Assembly: GCA_916700875.1 (NCBI GenBank)
Contig: CAKAKS010000068.1
Span: forward strand, 33,507,127-33,571,126
Source: Sebastes aleutianus
Lineage: Eukaryota; Chordata; Actinopteri; Perciformes; Sebastidae
Length of the DNA: 64,000 nt
Direction of reading: 5' to 3'
Shown here: positions 24,116 through 35,965 of the stretch, piece after piece
How the letters are laid out: each line of letters begins with the position of its first letter
Numbering within the stretch: the first letter of the stretch is position 1
Position numbers and translations under genes: made by a program
The notes under the pieces: model-generated
What the model was told of the DNA's origin: nothing
The model's input: the letters and a program-made list of their open reading frames with translations, nothing else
Databases searched by the model: none

Positions 24116-26877
24116 TGACCCGTACAGACCTTTGCTAGCAAACAAACTTGATCTGCCTCGGAGCTTTCAAACCAAGAGATTAAAAAAGGAAGGTGAAGGA
24201 GACATTTCTCAGGGGTAGAAACAAACTTGATGCTAGCCATCGGCAAAGGGCAAACAATAGTTCATACATCACTACCCTTTATGAGAGTACTCTATGTATA
24301 TTTCTGCCTCGTTCCAGAGCGAGTTCGCTCTGCTGGGACAGAAGACAGCAGGCAAAAGTTCATCCAGAAACACCGTCCTGGAGCAACGCAGAGTTCAACC
24401 CGAGGACGAGCGCTCAGTGTCGGAGGAGACGAGAAGCAGCAGCAGTGAAGACAGATGATGTCTGAGGAACTCCCCTGTACAACAGACGTCTGAGGTGTTA
24501 ACACTTTCATGTATAATTAAACTTTATAGAGCTGGAACATCCCTCATAAATGAGACAAGGTGGATCCAAACTAAACACCGGTATCAGTATGCACTGCTGC
24601 AAAGATTGGTTCATTGTGCTGCCATGGAACAATAGTGACAGATCCGTTCTCTGAGGCTGGATCAGTCTTCGATGTACCACTGAGGAGGGTTTGGTAAATG
24701 GTCCCTGCTCTCAACCACACTACCACACAGCAATAATGTTAGCTCGACAGAAAAAAGGAAGAAATGTTCACTGTGATGTTTTACTCATGTTGAGCTGGTT
24801 TCAAGACACTGCAAGTTGATTTTCACATTGTGAAATGAGCAGAAATCAGTGGCTGCCATTAAGGGAGGACATAACGAAGCCAGGCAGAAAGAAAGAAAGA
24901 TATTCATTTATATGCCTATGAACAGGTTGTTGTCTGATACCTGGTCCTCTTAATTAGGTCAGTGTTGGCACCACGATCCAATAGATCAAATCAATGCATG
25001 TCTTAGAATTATCCTAATTTGTTCTGTGCAGATGTCAGATATCACAACAGACAGATACTCCTCTTGTACTTCCTGCTTTTCTATAATTTGTATCTCTCTT
25101 TTCTCCCTGGGTTCCTCTAAAACGCTCACTTGGCAGCAGACTAATGAACCCATGTAGAGTTTGCTGAAGCACCCCATTTCTGATTCAATTGGATGCGTTA
25201 CTTGTGCTGTTGAAGAGTCTGAGAGAACTGGATGAGAGAGAAAGAGAGGACGAGTGTGATGTTGTAAGTCTTTTTGATGTCCCTCCACCATGACACACAC
25301 CGTGAGGGACATTATTTTGACGAAGTGACAACGATATGATAGAAACTTCACGCTAACGATACAGCATCCCCTGCAGAGTGGATGATCTGATTAACGTGTG
25401 GCGCTCCCGCTGCTTAAATTTGCATTTCAATGTATTATGTTGCGAGCACATATTGAATATCCTACCTGTTCACACAACTAGAAGGTAATGATGTTGACAA
25501 AGACGTGTGATGTTGATTTAACTAGTCTGGTCATTTGCCTAATTAGCAGTTCCCATCTCCTGAAGAAGACTGTGAAATGTGGTCAGAAGGGCTGTTTATT
25601 GTGGTCACTGGTGATTCAAGGATGGACATTGACGTCTTATTATTTGTTTTTCTATTGTATTGAAGCATCAACATGACTGGTGCAAATGCTGAAAGTATTC
25701 ACATGGTGACAGGTGATTTGTGTGCACTGTTTATACTCTGTTGCTAAATTATTTATTGTTGGAGTTTGGGTTTCTTCTCCTCTCTGTCTCTCTCTCCAAC
25801 TCTTTCCACTTTCCTCATCTTACCTCCAAGTGGAATTGTTGATCAGTTAACCTGTTGGTGGTATTGACCAAACTATAACGTGTGCACCACCAGTTAACAT
25901 GCAATGTATGCATGTAAAAACAAAACCTGAATGAAACAAAAAACTTGCTGAGATTCAGGCAATAAAACAATTTAGATAAGTTTAGGAAAAGAAAACACAG
26001 TTGGGTTTAAAATGACCAACCATGTCTCCTGGATGAAGACCTTGTGTTTGATGGATCCATCCACCTCCGCCCCTGCCCATCTGTTGTGTGTCTTTTCGCT
26101 CTGTGTCACCACACTCCCGGTGCACTTTCCCTGAGTTTTTAATATTGACGTGGATGGGTTTACATTGTAGTTAATGGAAAGCTTGGTGTATCTCATGCCG
26201 ACGCTAAACCTCGGTGTCTAACGCCAACGGCCGTGACAAAGCGTTGGTATTTGACACCCTGGGAATAAGAAGGGGTTGGTCGTACTGGTATGGAATAGAA
26301 TATACTGTACCTATTGTTACTGTTATTAGGTCCATCTGTGTTTTTCTTACTATGACAAGTCAATATGTCTGCTGTGAAAAAGGCTTATTCTTAGAAATGT
26401 GATGGACAACAGTTCAACTCTTCCCTGCTGTTCCTTTTCATCTGTATTCCTGATTGAAACTTAGTTTCTGAACTCTGTAGAGAGAACAAATGCCAGTAGA
26501 CCGGCGGAGGAGGGCTACAGGTGCTCTTTGGATCCAAGGACATATCATGAGACCAAAAAAAGAGACTTGTATTTAGCTTTGTGAATTAATAAAGCCTTTA
26601 ATAAGTATGCTTATGCGTACTGAATGTGTTACAAGGGGCATGTAAAAACAAGTGACGGCTCTCAGATATACCAAGGCTGGTGTCAGCTGCCAGGCAATTG
26701 CAAACAGGGTCAGTGGATAATTGGCACAGGTGCAGTCAAGCAGGTATGTGTGCAGCTAATTAGAACATTTCTAACAAGGCATCAATATCTTTAAGTTCAG
26801 CAAGGCCAACATTGAGTATTCACAAACATCTGTATAGAAAAACACACATATTAAAATGTTCATCCAATCACAATGAA
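24116..26877. other. no gene; partial family B/C-like segment
   Basis: 25960-26230 holds GTTTAGGAAAAGAAAACACA, GGTTTAAAATGACC, GTCTCCTGGATGAAGACC and ACATTGTAGTTAATGG, the internal blocks of the family B/C elements, in a degraded copy. The rest is unique-looking. Confidence 0.4.
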
Positions 26878-26990
26878 TATATTTACATATTTATATGGAA
26901 CAAATTCCATCTCTTCATTCAGGCCTGGACTCATAATGGCACTTAACTTGAAGATCCAAAATGTTTCTTTAGTTCATCTCCTCTCCTTTT
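26878..26990 (-). pseudogene. possible Penelope-like retroelement C-terminal fragment, frameshifted
   Basis: On the minus strand 26964-26881 reads TFWIFKLSAIMSPGLNEEMEF. The preceding bases give RGDELK in another frame, so one base appears lost. The pattern RGGD, then a short stretch, then (Y/F)WI(F)xL, then P-x-GLNEE, is what follows the GIY-YIG endonuclease in Penelope-type and similar fish retroelements. I could not find the GIY-YIG core or the reverse transcriptase upstream (27.0-28.1 kb, minus strand). It may be a very old or short copy, or a chance match. Confidence 0.45.
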
Positions 26991-28344
26991 AGATATTTAT
27001 ATGCAACACATGGCTTTAATAGAAAGTGTCCACTGAGGGTAAATAATAATTTAACATTTTGAAGTCTAATATATTATCATTTTGCAAAGACGACAGAGGT
27101 AACACTTCCTCCCCAAAGTCACAAACCAAGCCAATGCAGAGTATAATGAAGGCCGGTTGGGTTGAGAACTGACAGACATGCTCCCGGTCTCTCAATGAAA
27201 TGTACATGTGGCCAGTGTCCTCCGGGTAGACAGTACTTAAATATACAGCAGGATGGCACCAGAGCATGTGGTCTCTCTTTCCAGTGTTGGAGGAAGTCAG
27301 TGGCAGAAGTCCAATAACAAGTTGCCACTCGTTGCTCTCAATTTAAAAAGTTGGCTCTGTGTGCAATGCAGCATGAGCCAAATCCCCCGAATAACAGCGC
27401 ACTCCACAATAATAACACACAACATCTGCTGTTGTTTCTTTTTGGTAGGAGTCCTAAATGGCCCGAACTCACTATTTCTACACTGAAATTACATTTTTGT
27501 AGCATCAGCTCTTCAACAATGCTCTGAGAGTGTTGCCCACTAGCCCCGAGGGCAACAACAAGAAGAGGAAACATTACAGGAAGGCTTTGAAAGCTTGAAG
27601 TACCCAAGACTGAGCCTTCAGCAGAACTCAGACAAGATCCAGTAGAAACAGAGAGACGGGCAGAGCCAATACAATAAGGTTCAGTGAATCTATACTCAGA
27701 GTGTCAAAGAAACAAGGATCAGTGTTTACACCCCATCCCAAAGAACATCCACCCAAACGCACTGTGTATAAGCGGGCTACTGAAACTAAACATTGCAAAA
27801 AAAAATGCAGATCAGGGACACCTTGCATGGCCTCTCCATGTTGGTGCAGGTTTTCTGTGGCTGCTCTGGTTAAAAAAGGGTCAGTTCTCTCGTGGTATAG
27901 AACAATGTAGACAGTTTTGGTTTACTCTGTACAGGTTTTGAGAAGTCCGTCTCTGAGAAAGCACTATTCTCTCACGAAATGAGGGATTATGTTTTTGCAA
28001 TTTGGTTGAATCGACCCTTTCAGAACATCACTTGACCAAGTCACTGCCCTCAGAACTGAAGGTGGTTCCTGGGCATTGCTGCCGAACCTGAGGCGCCAGA
28101 TTTTGGTTTTGTTTACACAGTATCATCTGAGAAGCCGTCATTCGAAACTGTTTGTAAAAAATACTTGGCAGGTGATTGAATGAACCGTCTGTGAATCAAA
28201 CTCTAACCAAAGCCAGTCGGGAGCAGAGCGAAAACATCTTTTCCATCGAGAAAAGCCTTCAGTGCCGTTCTTTGCTCTTCTTTCAGTGAAGAAATACTCT
28301 CCACTTCTGTTCTAGCTGATGCTATTGCAGCATCTACTTCACGT
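26991..28344. other. no gene seen
   Basis: Several short open frames on both strands, up to 89 codons, none with a recognisable domain. It might hold more of the decayed retroelement to its left. Confidence 0.35.
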
Positions 28345-28690
28345 ATTCTCATACAACGGTTCAAATGATATCTATCTCCAAAAAGTTATTCTTCCCTTTT
28401 CTTTCACTTTCCTACGAATGTCCAGCAACACATATCAACGTCCGCTCGTTAAGGCATACAGTCTTTTCAAAATAAACTTCCTTTTTCACAGGAAACAACT
28501 TCCTTAGGTTTAGGCTAGAAAATAACTCAGGAAGTGGCGTTACATAAGTAAGTCACCTATGTGACTTCAACGTTGACTTCTGGTTACACACGGGACATGA
28601 AGGCCGTTCTCCTGGATGAAAGTCCGGTATTTTTAGACTCCTCCGTCCACCCCGACCTCCTCCCTACGCTGTGTTTACTGATCATTTATC
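28345..28690 (+). repeat. dispersed fish repeat, family C, copy 2
   Basis: Co-linear with 4712-5095: ATTCTCATACAACGG at the start, GAATGTCCAGCAACA, CTTTTCAAAATAA, CAGGAAACAACTTCCTTAGG, GTTGACTTCTGGTTACAC, and CGACCTCCTCCCTACGCTG at the end. The middle is shorter than in copy 1 by one internal segment. Confidence 0.65.
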
Positions 28691-29810
28691 ATTTCCTGGT
28701 TCAGGATTACCTTTAATCACACACAAATTGATTTTGAGGGATATACACGACTTTTCGTAGCTATAGCTAAATGGGTCAAATACAGAATAACTTAGATCAC
28801 ATTGCTTTTTATGATGTCCCCTGGTGGTCCCCTCTCAAAGCATGTGGATTGATAGAAAAGCAGCCAAACAATGCTTAAAGTATGACTACATTTAAACGAT
28901 TATCATAACCTTAAGTAATAACAAATGATTTCCTTTTGTAACAGCTAATATTTCAGGGCTATGATGAGCAGCAGAAAGAAGAGGAAGGATTAGGAGAGAA
29001 CATGAGGAGATGAAGTGGGGGGGAAAGGGGCATTAGTTTACAGTATGAACAGACAGGAGAGGATATGGGAAAACAAAGAAAGACTGACAGGTGAGAGGAT
29101 GAGAAGATAGATGAAAGGGAAAAAGAGACAGGTGGAAATAAGAGGAGTGATATATATATGAGGAAAAGGAAGGAAGGAAGGAAGGAAGGGAGGAGCTGCT
29201 CCTGAATGATGTTTTAATGAGGCGATGGTGACATGTTCAGCATCCTGATATCTGCTCTCTGTTGTACCATAATATTCTGGTACAACACACACACACACAG
29301 GTAGATGAATACAGGTGTATACCCACTGCCTTATCTAACAAGCTCGCTAATAAACATCCAACATACACACATCCTCTGTTACGATAAAGTTTGACAGTTC
29401 ATTAAATCTCCATGTTAACACGGAGCGCCTGGGCAGACCAAGGTTAATGAGGCCATTCAGGCTGCAATAAAGGTTTGACTACAGGCTGACAGACGCCATA
29501 AAGGAAGCTATTTGGTCTGCTGTCGCACAACATCCTTAATGTCTGAGCAGCAAACATCACAACACAATGAAAGATTTTGAGAGTGTCAAGGAGGGAAACT
29601 AATTATCCTCATTAGACCAACATTTTAGCTGGGATTAGAGCAGGACTATTAATATTTTAAGCAGCTAGTTGACACTTTTATCTGACTCAGGGGGAGTGAA
29701 GAGGGAGGGGGGGGGGGGAGCCAAAATTCATCTCACAGTTTGTTATTTGTGTGTGACTGTGTATAAATTTGGGCAGTTTCACTCGTCCCAGCATGCATAG
29801 ACTTTCCCAA
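28691..29810. other. no gene; (GGAA)n tract and a conserved-looking block
   Basis: 29161-29189 is a short (GGAA)n run inside a purine-rich stretch (28970-29190). 29400-29690 is unique, with TTAATGAGGCCATTCAGGCT and AACTAATTATCCTCATTAGA, and has the look of conserved non-coding DNA. A G run lies at 29707-29719. Confidence 0.4.
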
Positions 29811-30108
29811 CCCAGTCTCACGGGAAGGCGTATAAATAACACGACATTACACAGACATGTCATGAGTACACATTTTAGTATTTTTGCATGTCATTTGTAC
29901 ACCACACAAATGTCCACAGGTTTGGGCAAGAAAGCCACTTAGTTAGGGTAAGGGGAAAACGTCACGGTTGGGCTTAAAATAAGTAAGTAAACTAAGTAAA
30001 ACATGTACGGAAACAACTACAGAAAACACGTCACAAACGTCAATAAAAAACATGTGACAATAGTCACTAACGTAACTTACAAAACAAAACAGCGGTCAAC
30101 AACTGTCA
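29811..30108 (+). mobile_element. TIR element, family B, 5' part
   Basis: It begins CAACCCAGTCTCACGGGAAG, then CGTATAAATAACACGACATT. The internal AAGTAAACTAAGTAAAAC and ACACGTCACAAACGTCAATA match 9480-9600 in inverse. It stops in ACAGCGGTCAACAACTGTCA, so the 3' half is missing. Confidence 0.65.
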
Positions 30109-30258
30109 CAGCATTAATTTCATTATGTACACCTGTGCTCTTCCTACTGTGACATGTCAAAATGTTTTCTGTGAAAAAGGCCAATGTCACTCTTAGCATA
30201 GGTCTCATCAACCAGAGTAACCAAAACACCTGCGAAGGTGTGCAGGGTCTTTAACTTA

Positions 30259-31071
30259 TGCCGGGTCAACACTACATGAGAATCAAGCTGCTGATTTGGG
30301 GCCTGATTCCTCCCGATAATCATCAGCAAAGACCCAGTTGTTTGATGGTGGTAAAGATTATCTCTCCAGATGTTCCTGTGGTGTGAGGTATGTTAAGAAT
30401 GTTTTTTACATCCCCGATCAGTTTGAAAGTCCATCCTGGCCGCACCGATTTCAAATCGTAAATATTAAACATGTTCAGTATTTACGATGGGATATCCTGT
30501 GGGGAACCCGGAGGACAGCCGATGACGAAGTCACATGAGAAAGAACGATAGCCAATAGAGAACCAAGCTGACTGAAGCAGGAAGGACAACCACTGCCGTC
30601 ATGGCGGCGTGGCTAATGCATGAGCTAATGCAAAACGTGAAGCATAAAGTAGAAATAAGATGGAGCTCAGAAATGGAGGAGCAACTTGTTGATTTAAGGC
30701 AACAACACAAGTGTTTATTTAATGTGTCTCCATGACTTCATCGTTCCATCCTTTGTGAATTTTCCGTACAAAGTAAAAACTAACATCTCTCATTCTTCCT
30801 GCCCGTCGTCCGCCATGTTTGTTTACACTAAAGTCACGTTTGATAGCGAGAGATTTTGTGAGATTTACGTTTTCTTTTTTAGTCAGGACTCTTGTTGTTC
30901 ATGAATGAATCTGTTAGTGTGTGGTGTTTAGGCTGTTTTGGCCAAATCGTTGCTCTCCACACACTATAGGACCAAAGCTGTTAGATTTATCATAAGATGT
31001 CGTTATCTGTGGGGTCTCTCACATTTTCAAAATCTGTTAAGATTTGAAAAATCCTTTAGTGTGTGTCAGCC
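30259..31071 (+). mobile_element. PIF/Harbinger-like non-autonomous transposon, copy 1
   Basis: The left end TGCCGGGTCAACACTAC is preceded by TTA. The right end, read inward, is GGCTGACACACACTAAAG and is followed by TTA. A TTA target duplication fits PIF/Harbinger. The copy at 63473 also follows TTA and starts TGCGAGGTACACACTAC. The two share long blocks (CCAGATGTTCCTGTGGTGTG, GATAGCCAATAGAGAACCAA, CACACACTATAGGA). It holds only the start of a MADF-like protein and no DDE transposase, so it would need a full-length relative to move. The superfamily call is inferred from the TTA flanks and the MADF-like frame. Confidence 0.65.
30601..30735 (+). pseudogene. 44-codon MADF-like N-terminus inside the Harbinger-like element
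   Basis: An ATG in a good context (GCCGTCATGGCGGC) opens a 44-codon frame ending at TGA 30733-30735. Residues 24-40 read WSSEMEEQLVDLRQQHK and are followed by CLFNVS. A Trp plus acidic residues, then an E-x-LV/IxL helix, then a Cys/Leu-Phe-(D/N)-V-S turn, is the start of a MADF or Myb/SANT-like DNA-binding domain of the kind carried as the second protein of PIF/Harbinger transposons. The domain is cut after its first helix. The second copy (63832 onward) has lost the ATG (ATTTCGG) and also lacks bases between GTTGATTT and GTCTCC, so neither copy makes a full protein. Confidence 0.55.
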
Positions 31072-31074
31072 TTA

Positions 31075-32001
31075 AGACGTCTGTTCACCTGCAAATGAAC
31101 CCATCATGCTTTCTGGGAGTTTATAGGCAACATAATACAATATTTAACTGTTAGAAATAACTTCATACAAAGCACGTACCATGGTCAGCAGAGAAATAAA
31201 ACCACAGCAGAGCCAGAGCGAGAGCACTTCTCTAACGTACTGATGGAAAGTGTTAACTAGCGCCATCTGAACACTGTGGCTTTTGTAATGTGGCGTAGTG
31301 AGAAATGACAAAACAAACCAACCAGATTCAGTGTTTCTATTTTTTTTCATAGACTGTATTTTTGACATTTCAGGCTTCATTGTAAAAGAGTTCAGTTGCC
31401 TTTAAGTTCATGCATTCTACACAGGAGACGATGTCAACTGCTGAAATCAAACTGAAAATCAGAGACTCTGAGCTACAAGGCTTTCGTAGGACACTGATGA
31501 TTGACAGGAGCTTTTTGAGTTACTTCTGTTTGGGAATGTTTCTATTGATGCAGAGACTCAACCCCAGACATCCTGCACTGACAGCAGGCTTTGCCATATG
31601 AAGGGAAACTTGTCATCACCTTGGGACCAAACTAAACCAACAATAATGTATTGTTTATATGTCTATAAAAAACATTGGGTGTTGATGGCAAAGTAAACCT
31701 GTGATACGCACCGTTCCTGAAAGAGCCTGCTGCTTGGAGCAGGCTGACAGTATGCATTATTCAACATTCAGGTGCCACCTCAGGGTCTATCTAGGGAATA
31801 CGGCGCTGTCAATCACTCTGCTAGCTTGCAGGTAGGGAAAGAGCTTAGTCATGCATAGGGCGAAGCTACAATACAGCCATAGAAACGCATATAATCCTAA
31901 AATACTGTACAGGCACTTGATAGTAATAATAGTTCCTCTTAAGCACATATATGTACACTGTAGTTTGTGTATTTTTACAGTAAATCAAATGTTATTACTA
32001 C
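31075..32001. other. no gene seen
   Basis: Unique-looking DNA between two transposon remnants. Confidence 0.4.
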
Positions 32002-32165
32002 TAGGGCTGTCAATCGATTAACTTATACAATTAAGATGAATCGCGATTAATCACAAATTAATCTCACATTTTTTATCAGTTCAAAATGTACCTTAAAGGG
32101 AGATTTGTCAAGTATTAAGTGGAGTGGGAGTGAGCAGATATGCTGCTTTATGTGTGTGTGAGAAA
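32002..32165 (+). mobile_element. hAT-like MITE fragment
   Basis: It opens TAGGGCTGTCAATCGATTAA, then ATCGCGATTAATCAC, then AAAATGTACCTTAAAGGGAG and ATATGCTGCTTTATG. The last two blocks are shared, inverted, with 2290-2372. The rest of the element is missing. Confidence 0.6.
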
Positions 32166-32662
32166 GATTGAAAGAGAGAGACACATTGAGGCAGCTTCAC
32201 ACCAGAGAGTTGTGTATGTTTCTAGCCGCTGGCGATTATTAAGAGCTCTGACATTTTTAGAGGGCATTCAAAGGTTTTCACTGAGAATAAAAAAAAAGTT
32301 GAATACAACTTTCACAGTAAGACTCAAAAGACTGGTCTGTCATTTAATTTGACCTTGTTATCACAAGCCAACAACAACTGTTACTAAGCTCACATAGAAT
32401 TCTAATGAATTCTTGTAACCATCATTTATCCAAATGAAGCTCAGTGTGCCCAGAAACATTAGCTGCTGTTCTCCTCCTTCTCACATTGCACTGAGATTAC
32501 AGAGGTTTCACACATATTTTCCATCGTATATGAAAATGACACTGTGACAACAGCAGATCCTCTCTTTGAATTCTTTTTTTTTTATTTAATAATGTGCTTG
32601 AGATGCATTTTTCAAGCCGTTAGATGCAAATACATTTGAAGTCCTGTGATTGGTGTACGTTT
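32166..32662. other. no gene seen
   Basis: Nothing defendable; T-rich run at 32572-32585. Confidence 0.4.
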
Positions 32663-32670
32663 GGACAACA

Positions 32671-33600
32671 CTCTGGAGTTAATGGAAATGTTTGGACCAC
32701 AAGAGTTGGAAACAATCCTACGCACAATTGCGCCGTAATGCATGGGCTGGCAGTGAAAACGTTTTTGAAAGGCTAAACGCCAACAAATATGGATCAAAGC
32801 AGAATATTTAATTCGATAAAAAGCATATTGTGAATTTTGGAAATGATTACATCTTTTGACTTTTGGACTTTTTACAATGCTCTGGAGTTAATGGAAATGT
32901 TTGGATCACACGATGAAACCATCCTACACACAATGGCACCTTAATGCATGGGCTGGCAGTGACAACGTTTTTGAAAGGCTAAACGCCAACAAATATGGAT
33001 TCCATCCATCCAAAGCCTATCGCTCCTTTGTGGAGCATAGGCCGTTGACCACAGTCCGCCAGAGTCTTTTGTCCTGGGCTTTCCTCTCCAGTTGTTTCCA
33101 TGTCAGCCCGCTCTGTTTGATGTCCATGTCAAGGTCCCTGCGCCAGGTGTTCTTGGGCCGGCCTCTCCTTTTTTTGCCTTGTGGGTTCCATGTAAGAGCC
33201 TGCCTGGTGATGCTGGTACCGGGTTTCCGGAGTGTGTGGCCAATCCATCCCCATCTCCTTCTCCTGATCTCTTCTTCAACAGGTTTTTGACCTGTTCTCT
33301 GCCAGAGATCATTGTTGCTGATGGTATCTGGCCAGTGGATGTTTAAGATCCGCCTCAGGCAGTTATTTATGAATGTTTGTACTTTTGTTATTGTGGTCTT
33401 TGTTGTCCTCCACATCTCTGAGCCATAGAGGAGTATTGGTTTAATGTTGGAGTTGAAGAGTCTGGATTGAATCAGAATATGTTGTTAGATAAAAAAGCGT
33501 GTTGTGAATTTTGGATATGATTACATCTTTTGCCTTTTGGACCTATTTACAACGCTCTGGAGTTAATGGAAATGTTGGGATCACACAAGTGGTAAACAAT
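32671..33600. repeat. 209-bp tandem repeat, interrupted by a LINE
   Basis: CTCTGGAGTTAATGGAAATG starts at 32671, 32880 and 33555. The first spacing is 209. The second is 675, and removing the 467-base LINE insertion brings it to about 208. Each full unit runs through GCATGGGCTGGCAGTG, AAAGGCTAAACGCCAACAAA and GTGAATTTTGGA(A/T)ATGATTAC. The third copy fades near 33600. No coding sense. Confidence 0.85.
33002..33462 (-). mobile_element. 5'-truncated non-LTR retrotransposon, intact C-terminal frame
   Basis: On the minus strand an open frame runs from the truncation point (about 33466) to TAG just below 33020, about 149 residues without a stop or frameshift. It starts FNSNIKPILLYGSEMWR and continues with LRRILNIHWPDTIS, EEIRRRRWGWIGHTLRKP and KKRRGRPKNTWRRDLD, the usual tail after a LINE reverse transcriptase. 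Only about 15 bases follow the stop, ending in GGATGGATGGA, a short tandem tail as in RTE-like elements. A 6-bp repeat TGGATT flanks it (32996-33001 and 33463-33468). Plus-strand frames here are shadows. Clade is not certain; RTE-like is my best guess. Confidence 0.85.
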
Positions 33601-35654
33601 CCAATGCAGCCACTACTGGAATCTAATTCTACAAATAGTATAATAATAATAATAATATTAATGTAGCTTGATCTTTATCTGCAACTGTGCAGAAATACTG
33701 GCTGTAAACACAACAAATAGACATGCAAAAAAACTGTCAACGTTATGAATGAAGCTTTGAACTATTTCGTACAACCATACTTCATATTCTGTTTACCTAC
33801 TGTGAGGGACCTTCGGTTACTATTTGTCGCTGTCTATTGACCGGGGGTGCTGAATTAATGTTGCCGTGGCATATTGTGAGGTAAGGAAAGAAAAACACCG
33901 GTAGCCCCAGGGCCTAAAGTCATATTAAAGGCACTTATATTGTAGCCTTTTATTTAGCTGGCTGTTGTTGTTTTTCAGGCCTGTTGGCTGATCTTTGACA
34001 TGCCTGCGGTAAATCAGAGTTTCATGGTGGCGTTGTATCGGTAAGTGCAAAAACACATGACGGTGTCAGACAGTCATTGGTATGAAGAGGTCAAAGGTTA
34101 ACATACCTTCCACCTCCACTAGGACTGCAGCAGCTGTGGCATTAATGACCCTGATCCTCTGATCTGATGCTTCATGGTGTGTGATCAGTTAATGTCTCCT
34201 CTGAGGCCTTTTATAAACCAACACTGCCAGTAAAACCTCACCTGACTGGATAACTGGTCTGTCGGTCGCGTCATCGTGACTGATCTGAAATCAATATTTC
34301 ACATCTTTATTACACACACAGAGCCTGTGGTCAGCACTACCTGCAGCTTTTACTGAGTGGAAAAACAACCCAATTGAATAAAGGTTATGGCCAATCAATA
34401 CAGAAATGATTAAAAATGTATGATATCAGCGCCTTGCTGCAACCATAATTTACTTGTATGTGTGTGTATACTGCAGTAAAAGTTTACTTTTACCCACGGT
34501 AGCAGCACGGCTCTAGGGACGCCAATGCCTGCTGGTCGGTCAGTCCTATCAATGAGTATTGGATTAGTTGACATGAAATCTGGTTCATGGACATTCATGG
34601 TCCTCAGAAGATGAAGCCTACTGACACTTATTATTCAATCGTATCGTATCGTGTTGTATCGTATCGTTAAAACAGGAATGAACAATGGAGGAAAATGGAG
34701 GTTCATTTTGCATATAGAATTCTATACTGTGACTTACTCGGACTTGGTCCTAGGTCTGAACATTTATACTTAGATTATTTAAATTCTAATATAGTCATAG
34801 TATCCTGGTAGCTGTTTTGTACAAATGTAACATGTTGAGGTTCACCCCAAGGCAAGTTGATGTAGCTTGTCTGTCATCGTTACTTGCTCTGTTACCTCGT
34901 CACGGCGGAGAGGTTTGTGTGTCTCAAAGACTTTGAGAGCTCTGATGGCGGTGGTGGAGTTTTTCCTCCCAGCAGGTTCAAACCAAGCTGGACTGGTCTC
35001 AGATGAGGGTAAGTTAGAGGTTTGGGAGCAGAGCTCACAGCGCTGCACCTGAAATGATCCTCGGTAACAGAAACTACAAAGAGCTTGTGTTCAATAGACT
35101 CTCTCATGTGACTGTATCACCATCCTGACTGAAAGTCTGCTGGAATCCAGACGTGCAAAAGAGAATCCACTGGGGCCAAAACCCAACATGGAATATCCAA
35201 ACTATGTATGAGACATCCAAGACAGCACAAGTTCTCAGTGGATGAGGAAATATCACCTTGATATCTTGAAATTGAACAAAAATTTCAAAAATTAATGTTG
35301 AATTAATGATGAACTGAAGTACAAGATAGGTAATGCATTAGGTAATTCTCTGCTGGACAGAGCACAGAGAGTCAGTGCCAGCAGCTCAGCTCATACTGAT
35401 AATGACAAACCTAGAAAAACAATACACACTTAACATTTAGATGCTTTTACCAAAAGTCAAACTATTGGTTTTGGACACTAATTTGAAAAAGAAGAAGAAG
35501 AAGAAAGAGGCATGTCACCAAACACTGAGTATATGCAGTTGCTTGTTCAAACAGGGCTTTTATAACTTCATTATAAGGGTCATTTTTGTCAAGCTCTGTC
35601 TCCTAAAAATGACAATGCTACACAACGAAACTGAACTGTGAATTATGTTTGTTT
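33601..35654. other. no gene seen
   Basis: Two kilobases of unique-looking DNA. A small (TCGTA)n-like run lies at 34638-34668. 34860-35050 might be a repeat but has no clear ends. Confidence 0.4.
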
Positions 35655-35965
35655 TTGACGAATCACAAATACGTTCATAATGATAGTTTGCGGACAAGTC
35701 AAACAATTACAGGACTTTCACCCAGGAGTCCGCTGTTCATGTTCCATGTGAAACAAAATGTCAACACTGACTTATTTTAATTTACGTTCGTAGCTTAAAT
35801 AACGTAACAACCATGCTTATTTTAAGACAAACCATGATGTTTGTTTTTACTAAACTTAAGTAGATTTGTGGTGTTTTTTTGTTTTGTTTCAATTTACAAC
35901 GTTAACGTACACTAACTATATTCTGTACACTAACGATGTTCCGTAGAGATGACCTTTTGTCGCAG
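35655..35965 (-). repeat. family B/C-related repeat, inverted
   Basis: Read on the minus strand it gives AAACATCATGGTTTGTCTTA, GTTACGTTATTTAAGC and CTCCTGGGTGAAAGTCC, the internal blocks of family C in order. Ends not seen. Confidence 0.5.

Noticed and set aside
32901..33346. Plus-strand proteins of 129 and 84 codons
   Set aside because: Shadow frames of the minus-strand LINE C-terminus.
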